This document shows, piece after piece, positions 16,614 through 24,892 of a stretch of DNA of 64,000 nt. Both the position numbers and the translations under genes were made by a program. Under the pieces are notes generated by a model. It was not told the origin of the DNA and ran no database searches. It saw only the letters and a list, made by a program, of their open reading frames with translations. Every line of letters begins with the position of its first letter. The first letter of the stretch is position 1. The DNA lies in assembly GCA_036676235.1 (NCBI GenBank), contig JAKFDI010000021.1, forward strand, positions 13,171-77,170. The letters are read 5' to 3'. This DNA is from JAKFDI01 sp036676235. GTDB taxonomy: Bacteria; Pseudomonadota; Gammaproteobacteria; Burkholderiales; Burkholderiaceae_C.

Positions 16614-18863
16614 TCAATTCGCCAGCGGTGTCATGAGCGCGCCGGCGGCATCGGGCGCCATCGGTGCGAAGGTGTGCAGGCCGGTGGCGATCAGCTCCGG
16701 CGCCAGGCCCAGCCCCCAGGCGGCGCACACGCCCGCCAGCACGGCCAGCGGCGCCGCGGCCGAGGCCGCTGCCGGCGCACGCAGCAGGCCGATGTCGTGC
16801 TCGTCGGCACCGGCGGCCAGCATCAGGTGGCCGTCGCGCACGAAGGCCGCACGCCCGCCCGCGGCGCGGTGCGCGGCCAGCGCCGGCAGCGCGGCGTCGA
16901 GGCCGTAGAGGATCACCTCGCCGTCGCACAGCTCGGCCATGGCGGCGATGCGTTCGTCTTCGGCATTGAGCACCGCCACGCCGTCGGGCAGCACCACGTC
17001 GACCTGGGTGCGCAGTGCGCGCGCCACCTGTTCGGCGTTGTGCACGTCGAAGTCGGCCAGTTGTTCGGCGCCGCCGAGATCGGTGACCACGCCGACGGCG
17101 CAGCGGTCATAGGCCAGCCCGTCGCGCAGGATGGCGCGGGCGCCGGCTTCGATCACCGCCGCCTGCACCTCGCGGTTGATGAGCAGGCGCTCGCCGGCGT
17201 CGAATTCGGCGCTGGGCCGGCGATCGACACGGCGGGCGCCGACGAACAGACCTTCGCCGCAGGCCAGGCCCACCTTGCGCCCGGAGAGGTGCAGCAACCA
17301 GGCGACCAGGCGCGCCACCGTGGCGGTGTCGTGCGAGCCGGCCACGCCGACGACCGGGATGCGGCCGCTCTCGGCCGCGGGAAAGAGTTCATCGACGATG
17401 GCGCGCCCCACCGGCCGCGGCTGGCCGACCGCAGGCTTCAAGTGCATCAGCAAGCCAGGTCCGGCATTGACTTCGACGATGGCGCCGCCCTGCGCTTCGA
17501 GCGGGCGGCCAATGTGCTCGCACACCACGTCGACGCCGGCGATGTCGAGCCCGACCACGCGCGCGGCCAGCGCCGCGGCATGCGCCACCTCCGGATGGAC
17601 CTCGTCGGTGCAGTCGATGGCGAGGTTGCCGGTGCGCAGCACCAGCACGCGCCGGCCGGCGGCGGGCACGGCGTCGCCGTCCAGGCCCTGGCGCTTGAGT
17701 TCGAGCGCGACGGGAATCTCCGGGTCGTCCAGCCGCACGGGGCTGAGCGGGCAGTCTTCGCCGTCGCCGCGGCGCGGGTCGCTGTTCACCTGCTGCGTGA
17801 TCAGTTCGGCCACCGTGGCGCGGCCGTCGCCCGTCACCCACACCGATTCGCCGCGCGTGGCCGCGGCGACCTTGCCGCCGACCACCAGCAGGCGGTGCTC
17901 GTCGCCGCGGATGTGGCGCTCGACCATCACGGCGCTGCCGTGTTCGTCGGCCAGCGCATAGGCGGCGGCGATGTCTTCCTGCGTGCGCAGCTCCAGCGTC
18001 ACGCCGCGCGCATGGTTGCCGTCGCGCGGCTTCACCACCACGGGCAGGCCGATGGATTGGGCGGCTTCCCAGGCCTCGTCGGCACTGTCCACGCGCTGGC
18101 CTTCGGGCACCGGCACGCCGCAGGCGGCCAGCAGTTGTTTGGTCAGGCTCTTGTCGCGCGAGATGCCTTCGGCGATGGCGCTGGTGAGATCGGTCTCGGC
18201 CGTCCAGATGCGGCGCTGGCGTGCGCCCTGGCCGAGCTGCACCAGGTTGCCGTCGTTCAGCCGCAGGTGCGGAATGCCGCGCTCGGTGGCCGCGGCCACG
18301 ATGGCCTGGGTGCTGGGGCCCAGCCAGCAGCGGTCCAGCACGTCGCGAATGCGGGCCACCGAGGCGAGCACATCGTGCGGCCTGTCGTTGATGGCCGACA
18401 TCAGCAGCTGCAGGCCGCCATCCAGCGCCTCGCGGGTCACTTTTTCATCGCGCGAGCGGATCACCATGCGGTAGATGCCGCGCTTCGAGGTCTCGCGCGT
18501 CTGGCCGAAGCTGGTGGGCAGGCCGGCCAGGCTGAGCAGCTCGATCACCACGTGTTCGAGGATGTGGCCGGCCCAGGTGCCTTCTTCCAGCCGCTGCAGG
18601 AAACCGCCGCGTTCGCCGACGCCGCAGTGATGCTCGACCAGTCCCGGCAGCATCGCCGTGAGCCGGTCGTTGAAGCCGGGCAGGCGGTTGGACGGGTGCT
18701 GTTCCAGCGTGCCGAGGTCCAGCCACACCTCCAGCGTGGGGCGGAAGGTCCAGAGGTTGGGGCCGCGCAACTGCGTGATGCGCAGGATGCGGATGTCGGC
18801 GTGCGGGTCGCCGCGGTCCGTCGCCGCGGCGTGAAGAGGTTCGGAGGCCGTCGCGTAAGGCAT
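16614..18863 (-). CDS. Short cyanophycin synthetase paralogue with degenerate Mur-ligase P-loop
   Basis: 749 residues from the ATG at 18863. It has the same N domain (RGPNLWTFRPTLEVWLDLG) and ATP-grasp domain (VVVKPRDGNHARGVTLEL, GAIVEVNAGPGLLMHLKP) as cphA. In the Mur-like part, however, the P-loop position reads GVAGSHDTATVARL (residues 506-519) instead of GTNGKTT, and the protein ends about 120 residues early, lacking the final Mur-ligase domain. Burkholderiales such as Cupriavidus necator carry a second, shorter CphA'. Inferred role: Asp ligation or complex partnership only, without Arg addition. First gene of the pair and divergent from the ABC exporter. Confidence 0.9.
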   Translation of the reverse strand: MPYATASEPLHAAATDRGDPHADIRILRITQLRGPNLWTFRPTLEVWLDLGTLEQHPSNRLPGFNDRLTAMLPGLVEHHCGVGERGGFLQRLEEGTWAGHILEHVVIELLSLAGLPTSFGQTRETSKRGIYRMVIRSRDEKVTREALDGGLQLLMSAINDRPHDVLASVARIRDVLDRCWLGPSTQAIVAAATERGIPHLRLNDGNLVQLGQGARQRRIWTAETDLTSAIAEGISRDKSLTKQLLAACGVPVPEGQRVDSADEAWEAAQSIGLPVVVKPRDGNHARGVTLELRTQEDIAAAYALADEHGSAVMVERHIRGDEHRLLVVGGKVAAATRGESVWVTGDGRATVAELITQQVNSDPRRGDGEDCPLSPVRLDDPEIPVALELKRQGLDGDAVPAAGRRVLVLRTGNLAIDCTDEVHPEVAHAAALAARVVGLDIAGVDVVCEHIGRPLEAQGGAIVEVNAGPGLLMHLKPAVGQPRPVGRAIVDELFPAAESGRIPVVGVAGSHDTATVARLVAWLLHLSGRKVGLACGEGLFVGARRVDRRPSAEFDAGERLLINREVQAAVIEAGARAILRDGLAYDRCAVGVVTDLGGAEQLADFDVHNAEQVARALRTQVDVVLPDGVAVLNAEDERIAAMAELCDGEVILYGLDAALPALAAHRAAGGRAAFVRDGHLMLAAGADEHDIGLLRAPAAASAAAPLAVLAGVCAAWGLGLAPELIATGLHTFAPMAPDAAGALMTPLAN

Positions 18864-19021
18864 TCGTGCGGTCTTGGTTGCTGTGTTCCACCGGTGCGGC
18901 AAGCAGCGTGCGCCGCCGCCCGGTTCGTTCCTTGCATTCGATCCGTGGCTTGCCTTCGCTGCGAAACCGGCGCCCACCCTGCGGCGCACAATCCCGGCGA
19001 AGGCTTTTCGCCCCAGACAAA

Positions 19022-19039
19022 CGGCCCCGCGAGGGGCCG
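19022..19039. other. 7-bp GC hairpin in the leader of the ABC exporter
   Basis: CGGCCCC, loop GCGA, GGGGCCG. It ends 14 bases before the ATG at 19054 and occupies the place where a ribosome-binding site would be; I see no Shine-Dalgarno sequence there. On the minus strand it is followed by only three T residues, so it is a poor terminator. A leader structure affecting translation of the ABC gene is possible but speculative. Confidence 0.3.
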
Positions 19040-19053
19040 CCTTCACCCTGCTT

Positions 19054-21357
19054 ATGCAATCCGCGCGCCACCTTGAATCCGCCGCGTCCACGCCGACGGA
19101 CAGCACCCTGCAATCCCTGCTCGCGCCCGGCGAAAACCTGCTCGCACGCCTCGTGATCGACCTCGACGAGCGCCTGCATTTCGCCCGCACGGTGCTCGGC
19201 CTGACCGAGCGCCGGCTGCTCGTTCTGTCGCCGGCCGGCGACAAGGCCGCCTGGCCGCTGTCGGACGCCACGACCCTGGACTTGTCGGACCATGCCGGCG
19301 TCGGCCAGCTCGACCTGCGCGACGCCGGTCTCCTGATCGCGTCATGGCGATTCACATTGCAGGCCGATGGCGACGCGGCGCGGCTTGTTCAGCGGTTCGA
19401 GCGGGTCAAGGCGCAGGCCGCCGGCCGGCCCGTGGCCGACCTTGCCGCCACCTGCCCCACCTGCGACGGCCCCCTGTCGCCGGACGACGACAACTGCCCG
19501 GTCTGCACGCCCGAGGCGGCGACACCCACGTCCACCTGGGTGCTGCTGCGCCTCGGCCGCTTCGCCCGGCCTTACCGCGGGCAGTTGATCGCCGGCTTCC
19601 TGCTGACGCTGGCCGCCACGGCCGCCACGCTGGTGCCGCCCTACCTCACCATGCCGCTGATGGACGAGGTGCTGATCCCGTTCCAGAACGGCCAGGCCAT
19701 CGACCCGATGCTGGTGGCGATGTACATGGGCGGCCTGTTCGGCGCGGCGCTGTTCGCCTGGGGTCTGGGCTGGGCGCGCACCTGGCTGCTGGCGCTGGTG
19801 TCCGAGCGCATCGGTGCCGACCTGCGCACCGCCACCTACGACCACCTGCTCAAGCTGCCGCTCGACTACTTCGGCGGCAAGCGCACCGGCGACCTGATGG
19901 CGCGCATCGGCTCGGAGACCGACCGCATCAACGTCTTCCTCTCGCTGCATGCGCTCGACTTCGCCACCGATGTGCTGATGATCGGCATGACGGCGGCCAT
20001 CCTGTTCTCCATCAACCCGTGGCTCGCGCTCGTGACGCTGGTGCCGCTGCCCTTCATCGCCTGGCTGATCCACCTGGTGCGCGAGCGGCTGCGCACGGGC
20101 TTCGAGCGCATCGACCGGGTGTGGGGCGAGGTGACCAACGTGCTGGCCGACACCATTCCCGGCATCCGCGTGGTCAAGGCCTTTGCACAAGAGGCGCGCG
20201 AATCGCAGCGTTTCAAGGCGGCGAACGCGCACAACCTGGCGGTGAACGACCGGCTGAACCGCACCTGGTCGCTGTTCACGCCCACGGTCGCGTTGATGAC
20301 GGAGCTGGGTCTGCTCGTGGTGTGGGCCTTCGGCGTGTGGCTGGTGTCGCGCAACCAGATCACGGTGGGCGTGCTCACCGCCTTCATCGCCTACATCGGC
20401 CGCTTCTACGGCCGGCTCGATTCGATGAGCCGCATCGTCTCGGTGACACAGAAGGCCGCCTCGGGCGCCAAGCGCATCTTCGACATCCTCGATCATCAAT
20501 CCAACGTGCCGGAGCCGGTGCGGCCGGAGCCGATCACGCGCATGGAAGGCGGCATCGCGCTGCGCGGCGTGCACTTCCGCTACGGCAGCCGGCCGATCCT
20601 GCAGGGGCTGGACCTCGACATCCACCCGGGCGAGATGATCGGGCTGGTGGGCCACAGCGGCTCGGGCAAGAGCACGCTCGTGAACCTCATCTGCCGCTTC
20701 CACGACGTGAGCGAGGGCAGCATCGCGGTCGACAGCACCGACATCCGCCGCTTCGCCGTGGCCGACTACCGGCGCCACATCGGGCTGGTGCTGCAGGAGC
20801 CGTTTCTGTTCTTCGGCAGCATCGCCGAGAACATTGCCTACGGCCGGCCGGAGGCGAGACGCGAGGAGATCGTGGCCGCCGCGCGCGCGGCCAATGCGCA
20901 CGAATTCATCCTGCGCCTGCCACAGGGCTACGACTCTCTGGTGGGCGAGCGCGGGCAGGGGCTTTCGGGCGGCGAGCGCCAGCGCATCTCGATCGCGCGT
21001 GCGCTGCTCATCGACCCGCGCATCCTCATCCTCGACGAGGCCACCTCCAGCGTGGACACCGAGACCGAACGCGAGATCCAGCGTGCGCTCGACAACCTGG
21101 TGCAGGGGCGCACGACGATTGCCATCGCGCACCGGCTGTCGACCCTGCGCCGCGCGGATCGGCTCGTGGTGATGGACCGCGGCGCGGTCGTCGAGATCGG
21201 TTCGCACGACGAGCTGATGGCGCGGCACGGTGCGTACTGGCGGCTGTATCAGGCGCAGGCGCGTGTCGAGGAGCAGGAGCCGCCGTCTCTGCCGGTGTTG
21301 CCGGCGATCGCGCGGAAGGCGGCGAATGACGATGCGGCGGCGACGGGGTCGCGGTAG
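19054..21357 (+). CDS. Cyanophycin-locus ABC exporter-type transporter with N-terminal zinc ribbon
   Basis: 767 residues. An N-terminal soluble part of about 130 residues is followed by a four-Cys zinc-ribbon (CPTCDGPLSPDDDNCPVC, residues 134-151). Next come a six-helix ABC exporter membrane domain (about 165-470) and an NBD with Walker A GHSGSGKST (near 533), LSGGERQRIS (near 635), Walker B ILILDEATS and a switch His in AIAHRLS. It is divergent from the cyanophycin synthetase pair and followed by a DUF1854 gene. This arrangement recurs in Burkholderiales, where both are described as cyanophycin-metabolism-associated. Substrate and direction of transport are unknown. The fused N-terminal region is not part of standard exporters. 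Confidence 0.9.
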   Translation: MQSARHLESAASTPTDSTLQSLLAPGENLLARLVIDLDERLHFARTVLGLTERRLLVLSPAGDKAAWPLSDATTLDLSDHAGVGQLDLRDAGLLIASWRFTLQADGDAARLVQRFERVKAQAAGRPVADLAATCPTCDGPLSPDDDNCPVCTPEAATPTSTWVLLRLGRFARPYRGQLIAGFLLTLAATAATLVPPYLTMPLMDEVLIPFQNGQAIDPMLVAMYMGGLFGAALFAWGLGWARTWLLALVSERIGADLRTATYDHLLKLPLDYFGGKRTGDLMARIGSETDRINVFLSLHALDFATDVLMIGMTAAILFSINPWLALVTLVPLPFIAWLIHLVRERLRTGFERIDRVWGEVTNVLADTIPGIRVVKAFAQEARESQRFKAANAHNLAVNDRLNRTWSLFTPTVALMTELGLLVVWAFGVWLVSRNQITVGVLTAFIAYIGRFYGRLDSMSRIVSVTQKAASGAKRIFDILDHQSNVPEPVRPEPITRMEGGIALRGVHFRYGSRPILQGLDLDIHPGEMIGLVGHSGSGKSTLVNLICRFHDVSEGSIAVDSTDIRRFAVADYRRHIGLVLQEPFLFFGSIAENIAYGRPEARREEIVAAARAANAHEFILRLPQGYDSLVGERGQGLSGGERQRISIARALLIDPRILILDEATSSVDTETEREIQRALDNLVQGRTTIAIAHRLSTLRRADRLVVMDRGAVVEIGSHDELMARHGAYWRLYQAQARVEEQEPPSLPVLPAIARKAANDDAAATGSR

Positions 21358-21374
21358 GGGCGTTCGCATACGCC

Positions 21375-21488
21375 CCCTCACCCCAGCCCTCTCCCCCGAG
21401 GAGGGGGAGAGGGAGCAGCACAGTCAACGACACGGCGGGTCTTGCTCCCTCTCCCTCTCCCGCTCGCGGGAGAGGGCTGGGGTGAGGG
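21375..21488. repeat. REP-like palindromic repeat, copy 1
   Basis: 21-bp perfect inverted arms CCCTCACCCCAGCCCTCTCCC (21375-21395) and the complement (21468-21488) enclose a pyrimidine-rich centre with an inner GAGGGGGAGAGGG. A second copy with the same arms lies at 33004-33122. Both lie just after a gene stop, here after the ABC exporter. Dispersed elements with this sequence are common in high-GC proteobacteria and probably form mRNA 3' structures. Confidence 0.85.
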
Positions 21489-21525
21489 CCACGCCACACA
21501 AGCCGACTTCATCGACGCACGAGCC

Positions 21526-21996
21526 ATGACCGACACCACCTTCACCTTGCACCGCGACAACGCCGGCCGCATCGTCCTCACCGACGCCGACGGCCAGGAG
21601 CACCCCGGCGTGCTGCCCGTGCGTGCCTTCCCGCTTGCCGCCCCGGACGAATCACTCGCCCTCGTCAGCGCCGAAGGCCGCGAACTCGCCTGGGTGCCGC
21701 GTCTCGACGAACTCTCGCCCGCCGCACGCGCGCTGGTGGAAGAAGCGCTCGCCCCACGCGAACTCGCGCCCGAGATCCTGCGGCTGGTGCGCGTCTCGAG
21801 CGTCGTCACGCCGTGCACCTGGGAGGTCGAGACCGACCGCGGCGACACACGCTTCGTGCTGAAGGCCGAAGAAGACATTCGCCGCCTGCCGGACGGCGCC
21901 TTGCTTATTGCCACCGCGCAGGGCATGCACTTCCGCGTCGCCGATCGCGGCGCGCTGGACCGCGGCTCGCGCAAGCTGCTCGACCGCTTTCTCTAG
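21526..21996 (+). CDS. DUF1854 family protein of the cyanophycin locus
   Basis: 156 residues from the ATG at 21526. There is no signal peptide or membrane segment, so it is cytoplasmic. Recognisable DUF1854 features are the opening around LHRDNAGRIVLTDADG, PVRAFPLAAPDE, and the CTWEVETDRGDTRF and DIRRLPDGALLIA stretches near the C-terminus. The family occurs beside cphA genes and the ABC exporter in Burkholderiales; its biochemical role is undefined. It is separated from the exporter by the REP-like repeat but reads in the same direction, so co-transcription is likely unless the repeat attenuates. Confidence 0.88.
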   Translation: MTDTTFTLHRDNAGRIVLTDADGQEHPGVLPVRAFPLAAPDESLALVSAEGRELAWVPRLDELSPAARALVEEALAPRELAPEILRLVRVSSVVTPCTWEVETDRGDTRFVLKAEEDIRRLPDGALLIATAQGMHFRVADRGALDRGSRKLLDRFL

Positions 21997-22033
21997 CGGC
22001 TTGGGCAAAAACCCGGCGCGGATAATCGCGCCC

Positions 22034-22969
22034 ATGCATTTGCTGATCCCCTTCGCATCAGCGCTTTCGGAAGCGGCGGTGCACACGCTGCGCGACCTTC
22101 AGCTGCCCCGCCTCCAGAAACTGCTCACGCTGCTCGCCCCCACCGAACGCAGCGGCGACGACGAATACACCCTCACCCCGCCGCACGAGCGTGCCCTCGC
22201 CGAGGCGCTGGGCCTGCACGGCGAAGACGGCCGCCTGCCCTGGGCCGCGCGCCAGGCGCGCCTGGACGGCATCGCGGTGGGCGACGAGGCCTGGGGCCTG
22301 CTGGCGCCGGTGCACTGGGCGGTGAGCCGCGATCAGGTGACGCTGCTCGACCCGGCCGCGCTCGATCTGTCCGAGGCCGAATCGCGCGAGCACCTCGAAG
22401 CGATCCGCAGCCTGTTCGAGAGCGAAGGCTTCACGCTCGCCTACGGCGCGCCCACGCGCTGGTATGTCGCGCACGATTCGCTGGATGGCCTGCCCACGGC
22501 CTCGCTGGACCGCGTGATCGGCCGCAACGTCGACCTGTGGCTGGCGGCACGCACCGAATCGCGCCTCGTGCGTCGGCTACAGAACGAGGTGCAGATGCTG
22601 CTGTACAGCCACCCCACGCACGACGCCCGCGTGGCGCGCGACGCACTGCCCGTGAACTCGTTCTGGCTCAGCGGCTGCGGCCGTGCGCAGGCCGAAGCCC
22701 CGCCGGGCGAAGTGCCCACGGTGGACGAGCGCCTGCGCGCCCCACTGCTCGCCGACGACTGGGCGGCCTGGGCCGACGCCTGGCGTGCGCTCGACACCGA
22801 ACGCATCACGCCGCTGCTCGCGCAGGCGAAGCGCGGCGAGCCCGTCGCGCTCACGTTGTGCGGCGAACGCCACGCGCAGCGCTTCGAGCCCGCGCCGCGC
22901 TCGCTGTGGCAGCGCCTCACCGGCGCCGGCCGCGGCGTGCCGCTGCACACCCTGCTGGAGTCTCTTTGA
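22034..22969 (+). CDS. Conserved uncharacterised betaproteobacterial protein upstream of recJ
   Basis: 311 residues from the ATG at 22034, starting MHLLIPFASALSEAAV. Soluble, Leu/Ala/Arg-rich, with a conserved-looking core around RWYVAHDSLDGLPTASLDRV, RNVDLWL, LQNEVQMLLYSHP and PVNSFWLSGCG. Relatives are common in Burkholderiales and often labelled phosphoglycerate mutase-like, but I see no catalytic signature to support that enzymatic name. It is translationally coupled to recJ: its TGA overlaps the TTG start of recJ. Function unknown. Confidence 0.8.
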   Translation: MHLLIPFASALSEAAVHTLRDLQLPRLQKLLTLLAPTERSGDDEYTLTPPHERALAEALGLHGEDGRLPWAARQARLDGIAVGDEAWGLLAPVHWAVSRDQVTLLDPAALDLSEAESREHLEAIRSLFESEGFTLAYGAPTRWYVAHDSLDGLPTASLDRVIGRNVDLWLAARTESRLVRRLQNEVQMLLYSHPTHDARVARDALPVNSFWLSGCGRAQAEAPPGEVPTVDERLRAPLLADDWAAWADAWRALDTERITPLLAQAKRGEPVALTLCGERHAQRFEPAPRSLWQRLTGAGRGVPLHTLLESL

Positions 22970-24705
22970 ACACGCCGACGATCCTGCTGCGCGACGTGCC
23001 GCCGCGCGCCGCCTGGGCGCTGGAGCAGGCCGGCATCCACCCGCTGCTCGCACGCCTCTTTGCGGGCCGCGGCGTGTTGTCGCCCGACGAACTCGACGAC
23101 GGCCTGGCCAAGCTGCTGGCACCGTCCGATCTGCATGGTGCGCACGAAGCCGCCATGCTGCTGGCCGATGCGATTGCCGCCAAGCAGCGCATCTGCGTCG
23201 TCGCCGACTACGACTGCGACGGCGCCACCGCCTGCGCCGTGGCGCTGCGCGGCCTGGCGATGCTGGGCGCCGCGCGCGAGTCACTGACCTACGTCGTGCC
23301 CGACCGCGCCGTGCACGGCTACGGCCTCACGCCCACCATCGTCGACCTCGCGGCCACGCATCGCCCGGACGTGCTGCTGACCGTGGACAACGGCATCGCG
23401 AGCCTCGCCGGCGTGGCGCATGCGCGCGCCTGCGGCATGGCCGTGGTGGTGACCGACCACCACCTGCCCGCGCTCATCGACGACTGCGTGCAGTTGCCCG
23501 ACGCGCACGTCATCGTGAACCCCAACCAGCCGTGCTGCGGCTTCGCGAGCAAGAACCTCGCGGGCGTGGGCGTGATGTTCTATGTGCTGCTCGCGCTGCG
23601 CAGCGAACTGCGCACGCGCGGCGTGTTCGACGCGCAGACGCAGCCGCGGCTGGACGCGCTGCTCGATCTCGTCGCGCTCGGCACCGTGGCCGACGTGGTG
23701 AAGCTCGACGCCAACAACCGCCGCCTCGTCGCGCAAGGCCTGCGCCGCATCCGCGCCGGGCGCATGCAGCCGGGTGTGGCGGCGCTCTTCGCGGCGGCGG
23801 GGCGCGACGCGCGGCGTGCGAGCGGCTTCGACTTCGGCTTCGCGCTCGGGCCGCGCATCAACGCGGCAGGCCGGCTGTCGGACATGACGCTCGGCATCGA
23901 ATGCCTGCTCACCGACGATGCGGCGCGAGCGAGCGAACTCGCCACGCTGCTGGACACCATCAACCGCGAGCGCCGCGACGTGGAAGCCGGCATGCGCGAG
24001 CAGGCCGAGGCCATGCTGGACGCGCTGATGCCGCAGGGCGAGCCGCCTTCGGCGCTGGCGATCTACGACGAGGGCTTTCACGAAGGCGTGGTGGGCATCG
24101 TCGCCTCGCGCCTCAAGGACCGCGTGCACCGCCCGACCTTCGTGTTCGCCCGCGGCCAGGACGGGCTGCTCAAGGGCTCGGGCCGCTCCATCGCCGGCTT
24201 TCATCTGCGCGACGCGCTCGATCTGGTGAGCAAGCGGCATCCCGGCCTCTTGAAGAAGTTCGGCGGCCATGCCATGGCGGCCGGCGCGACGCTCGATGAA
24301 GCGGAGTTCGCGACCTTCGACAGTGCCTTGCAGCGCGTGGCCGGCGAATGGCTCGACCGCGCCACGCTCGCGCGCAAGCTGATGTGCGACGGCCCGCTGG
24401 CGCTTGAGTACTTCAACGTCGAGACCGTGCAGTCGCTCGACGCGCAGGTCTGGGGCCAGGCCTTCGAGGCGCCGGTGTTCAGCGACGAGGTGACGATCGT
24501 GTCGCAGCGCCTCGTCGGCGAGAAGCACCTCAAGCTCGCCGTGAAGCACGGCGGCACCCTGCGCGACGCCATCTGGTTCGGCCGCAGCGAGCCGCTGCCC
24601 GAGCGTGTGACGCTGGCCTATCGGCTGAACGTCGACGAATACAACGGCCGGCAGCGGCTGCAGATGGTGGTGGAGGCGGCGCTGGTGGATGGGCGGGGAT
24701 GCTAG
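22966..24705 (+). CDS. recJ: Single-stranded-DNA-specific 5'-3' exonuclease RecJ
   Basis: 579 residues from a TTG at 22966 that overlaps the upstream stop (TTGA). The resulting length equals the usual RecJ length, and no ATG or GTG lies closer to the conserved start (NTPTILLRDVPPRAAW). DHH-family motifs are VVADYDCDGATA (about residues 78-89), LLTVDNGIAS, VVVTDHHLP, NPNQ, and GHAMAAGATL in the DHHA1 domain. RecJ degrades 5'-tailed single-stranded DNA in recombination and mismatch or base-excision repair. Translational coupling to the preceding conserved gene suggests a two-gene operon. A dispersed 87-bp repeat begins just after the stop. Confidence 0.95.
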   Translation: MNTPTILLRDVPPRAAWALEQAGIHPLLARLFAGRGVLSPDELDDGLAKLLAPSDLHGAHEAAMLLADAIAAKQRICVVADYDCDGATACAVALRGLAMLGAARESLTYVVPDRAVHGYGLTPTIVDLAATHRPDVLLTVDNGIASLAGVAHARACGMAVVVTDHHLPALIDDCVQLPDAHVIVNPNQPCCGFASKNLAGVGVMFYVLLALRSELRTRGVFDAQTQPRLDALLDLVALGTVADVVKLDANNRRLVAQGLRRIRAGRMQPGVAALFAAAGRDARRASGFDFGFALGPRINAAGRLSDMTLGIECLLTDDAARASELATLLDTINRERRDVEAGMREQAEAMLDALMPQGEPPSALAIYDEGFHEGVVGIVASRLKDRVHRPTFVFARGQDGLLKGSGRSIAGFHLRDALDLVSKRHPGLLKKFGGHAMAAGATLDEAEFATFDSALQRVAGEWLDRATLARKLMCDGPLALEYFNVETVQSLDAQVWGQAFEAPVFSDEVTIVSQRLVGEKHLKLAVKHGGTLRDAIWFGRSEPLPERVTLAYRLNVDEYNGRQRLQMVVEAALVDGRGC

Positions 24706-24707
24706 AA

Positions 24708-24794
24708 GGACCACCCCCTACGCGCTTCGCGCGCCCCCTCAAGGGGGCAACGCCGGCGGACCGGCGGAGCCGGATCCGCGGCGTTCGCTTGATC
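24708..24794 (+). repeat. 87-bp dispersed repeat, copy A, directly after recJ
   Basis: Begins three bases after the recJ stop. It contains CCCCCTACGCGCTTCGCGCG, then CCCCCTCAAGGGGG and CCGGCGGACCGGCGGAGCCGG, a series of nested palindromes ending near GATC. It matches the reverse complement of 30947-31033 at 83 of 87 positions. In both copies the element has the same orientation relative to the gene whose stop it abuts. Confidence 0.85.
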
Positions 24795-24892
24795 ACCGGG
24801 TAACGAAATTGGGGGAGCCACTGGTCATGGCCCCTGCCGCAGTGCACCCACCGCCGAGCCGAGATACTGGTGCGTCGCCGCCGGAGTCCGCC

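Noticed and set aside
12876..19076. A 2066-codon plus-strand open frame antisense to the MFS and cyanophycin genes
   Set aside because: It is His/Arg/Gln/Ala-rich translation of the complement of well-supported genes, with no domain motifs; typical of high-GC shadow frames.
22034..22969. Naming the gene upstream of recJ a phosphoglycerate mutase
   Set aside because: No R-H-G or metal-dependent mutase motif is visible; the label used for relatives is not supported by the sequence.
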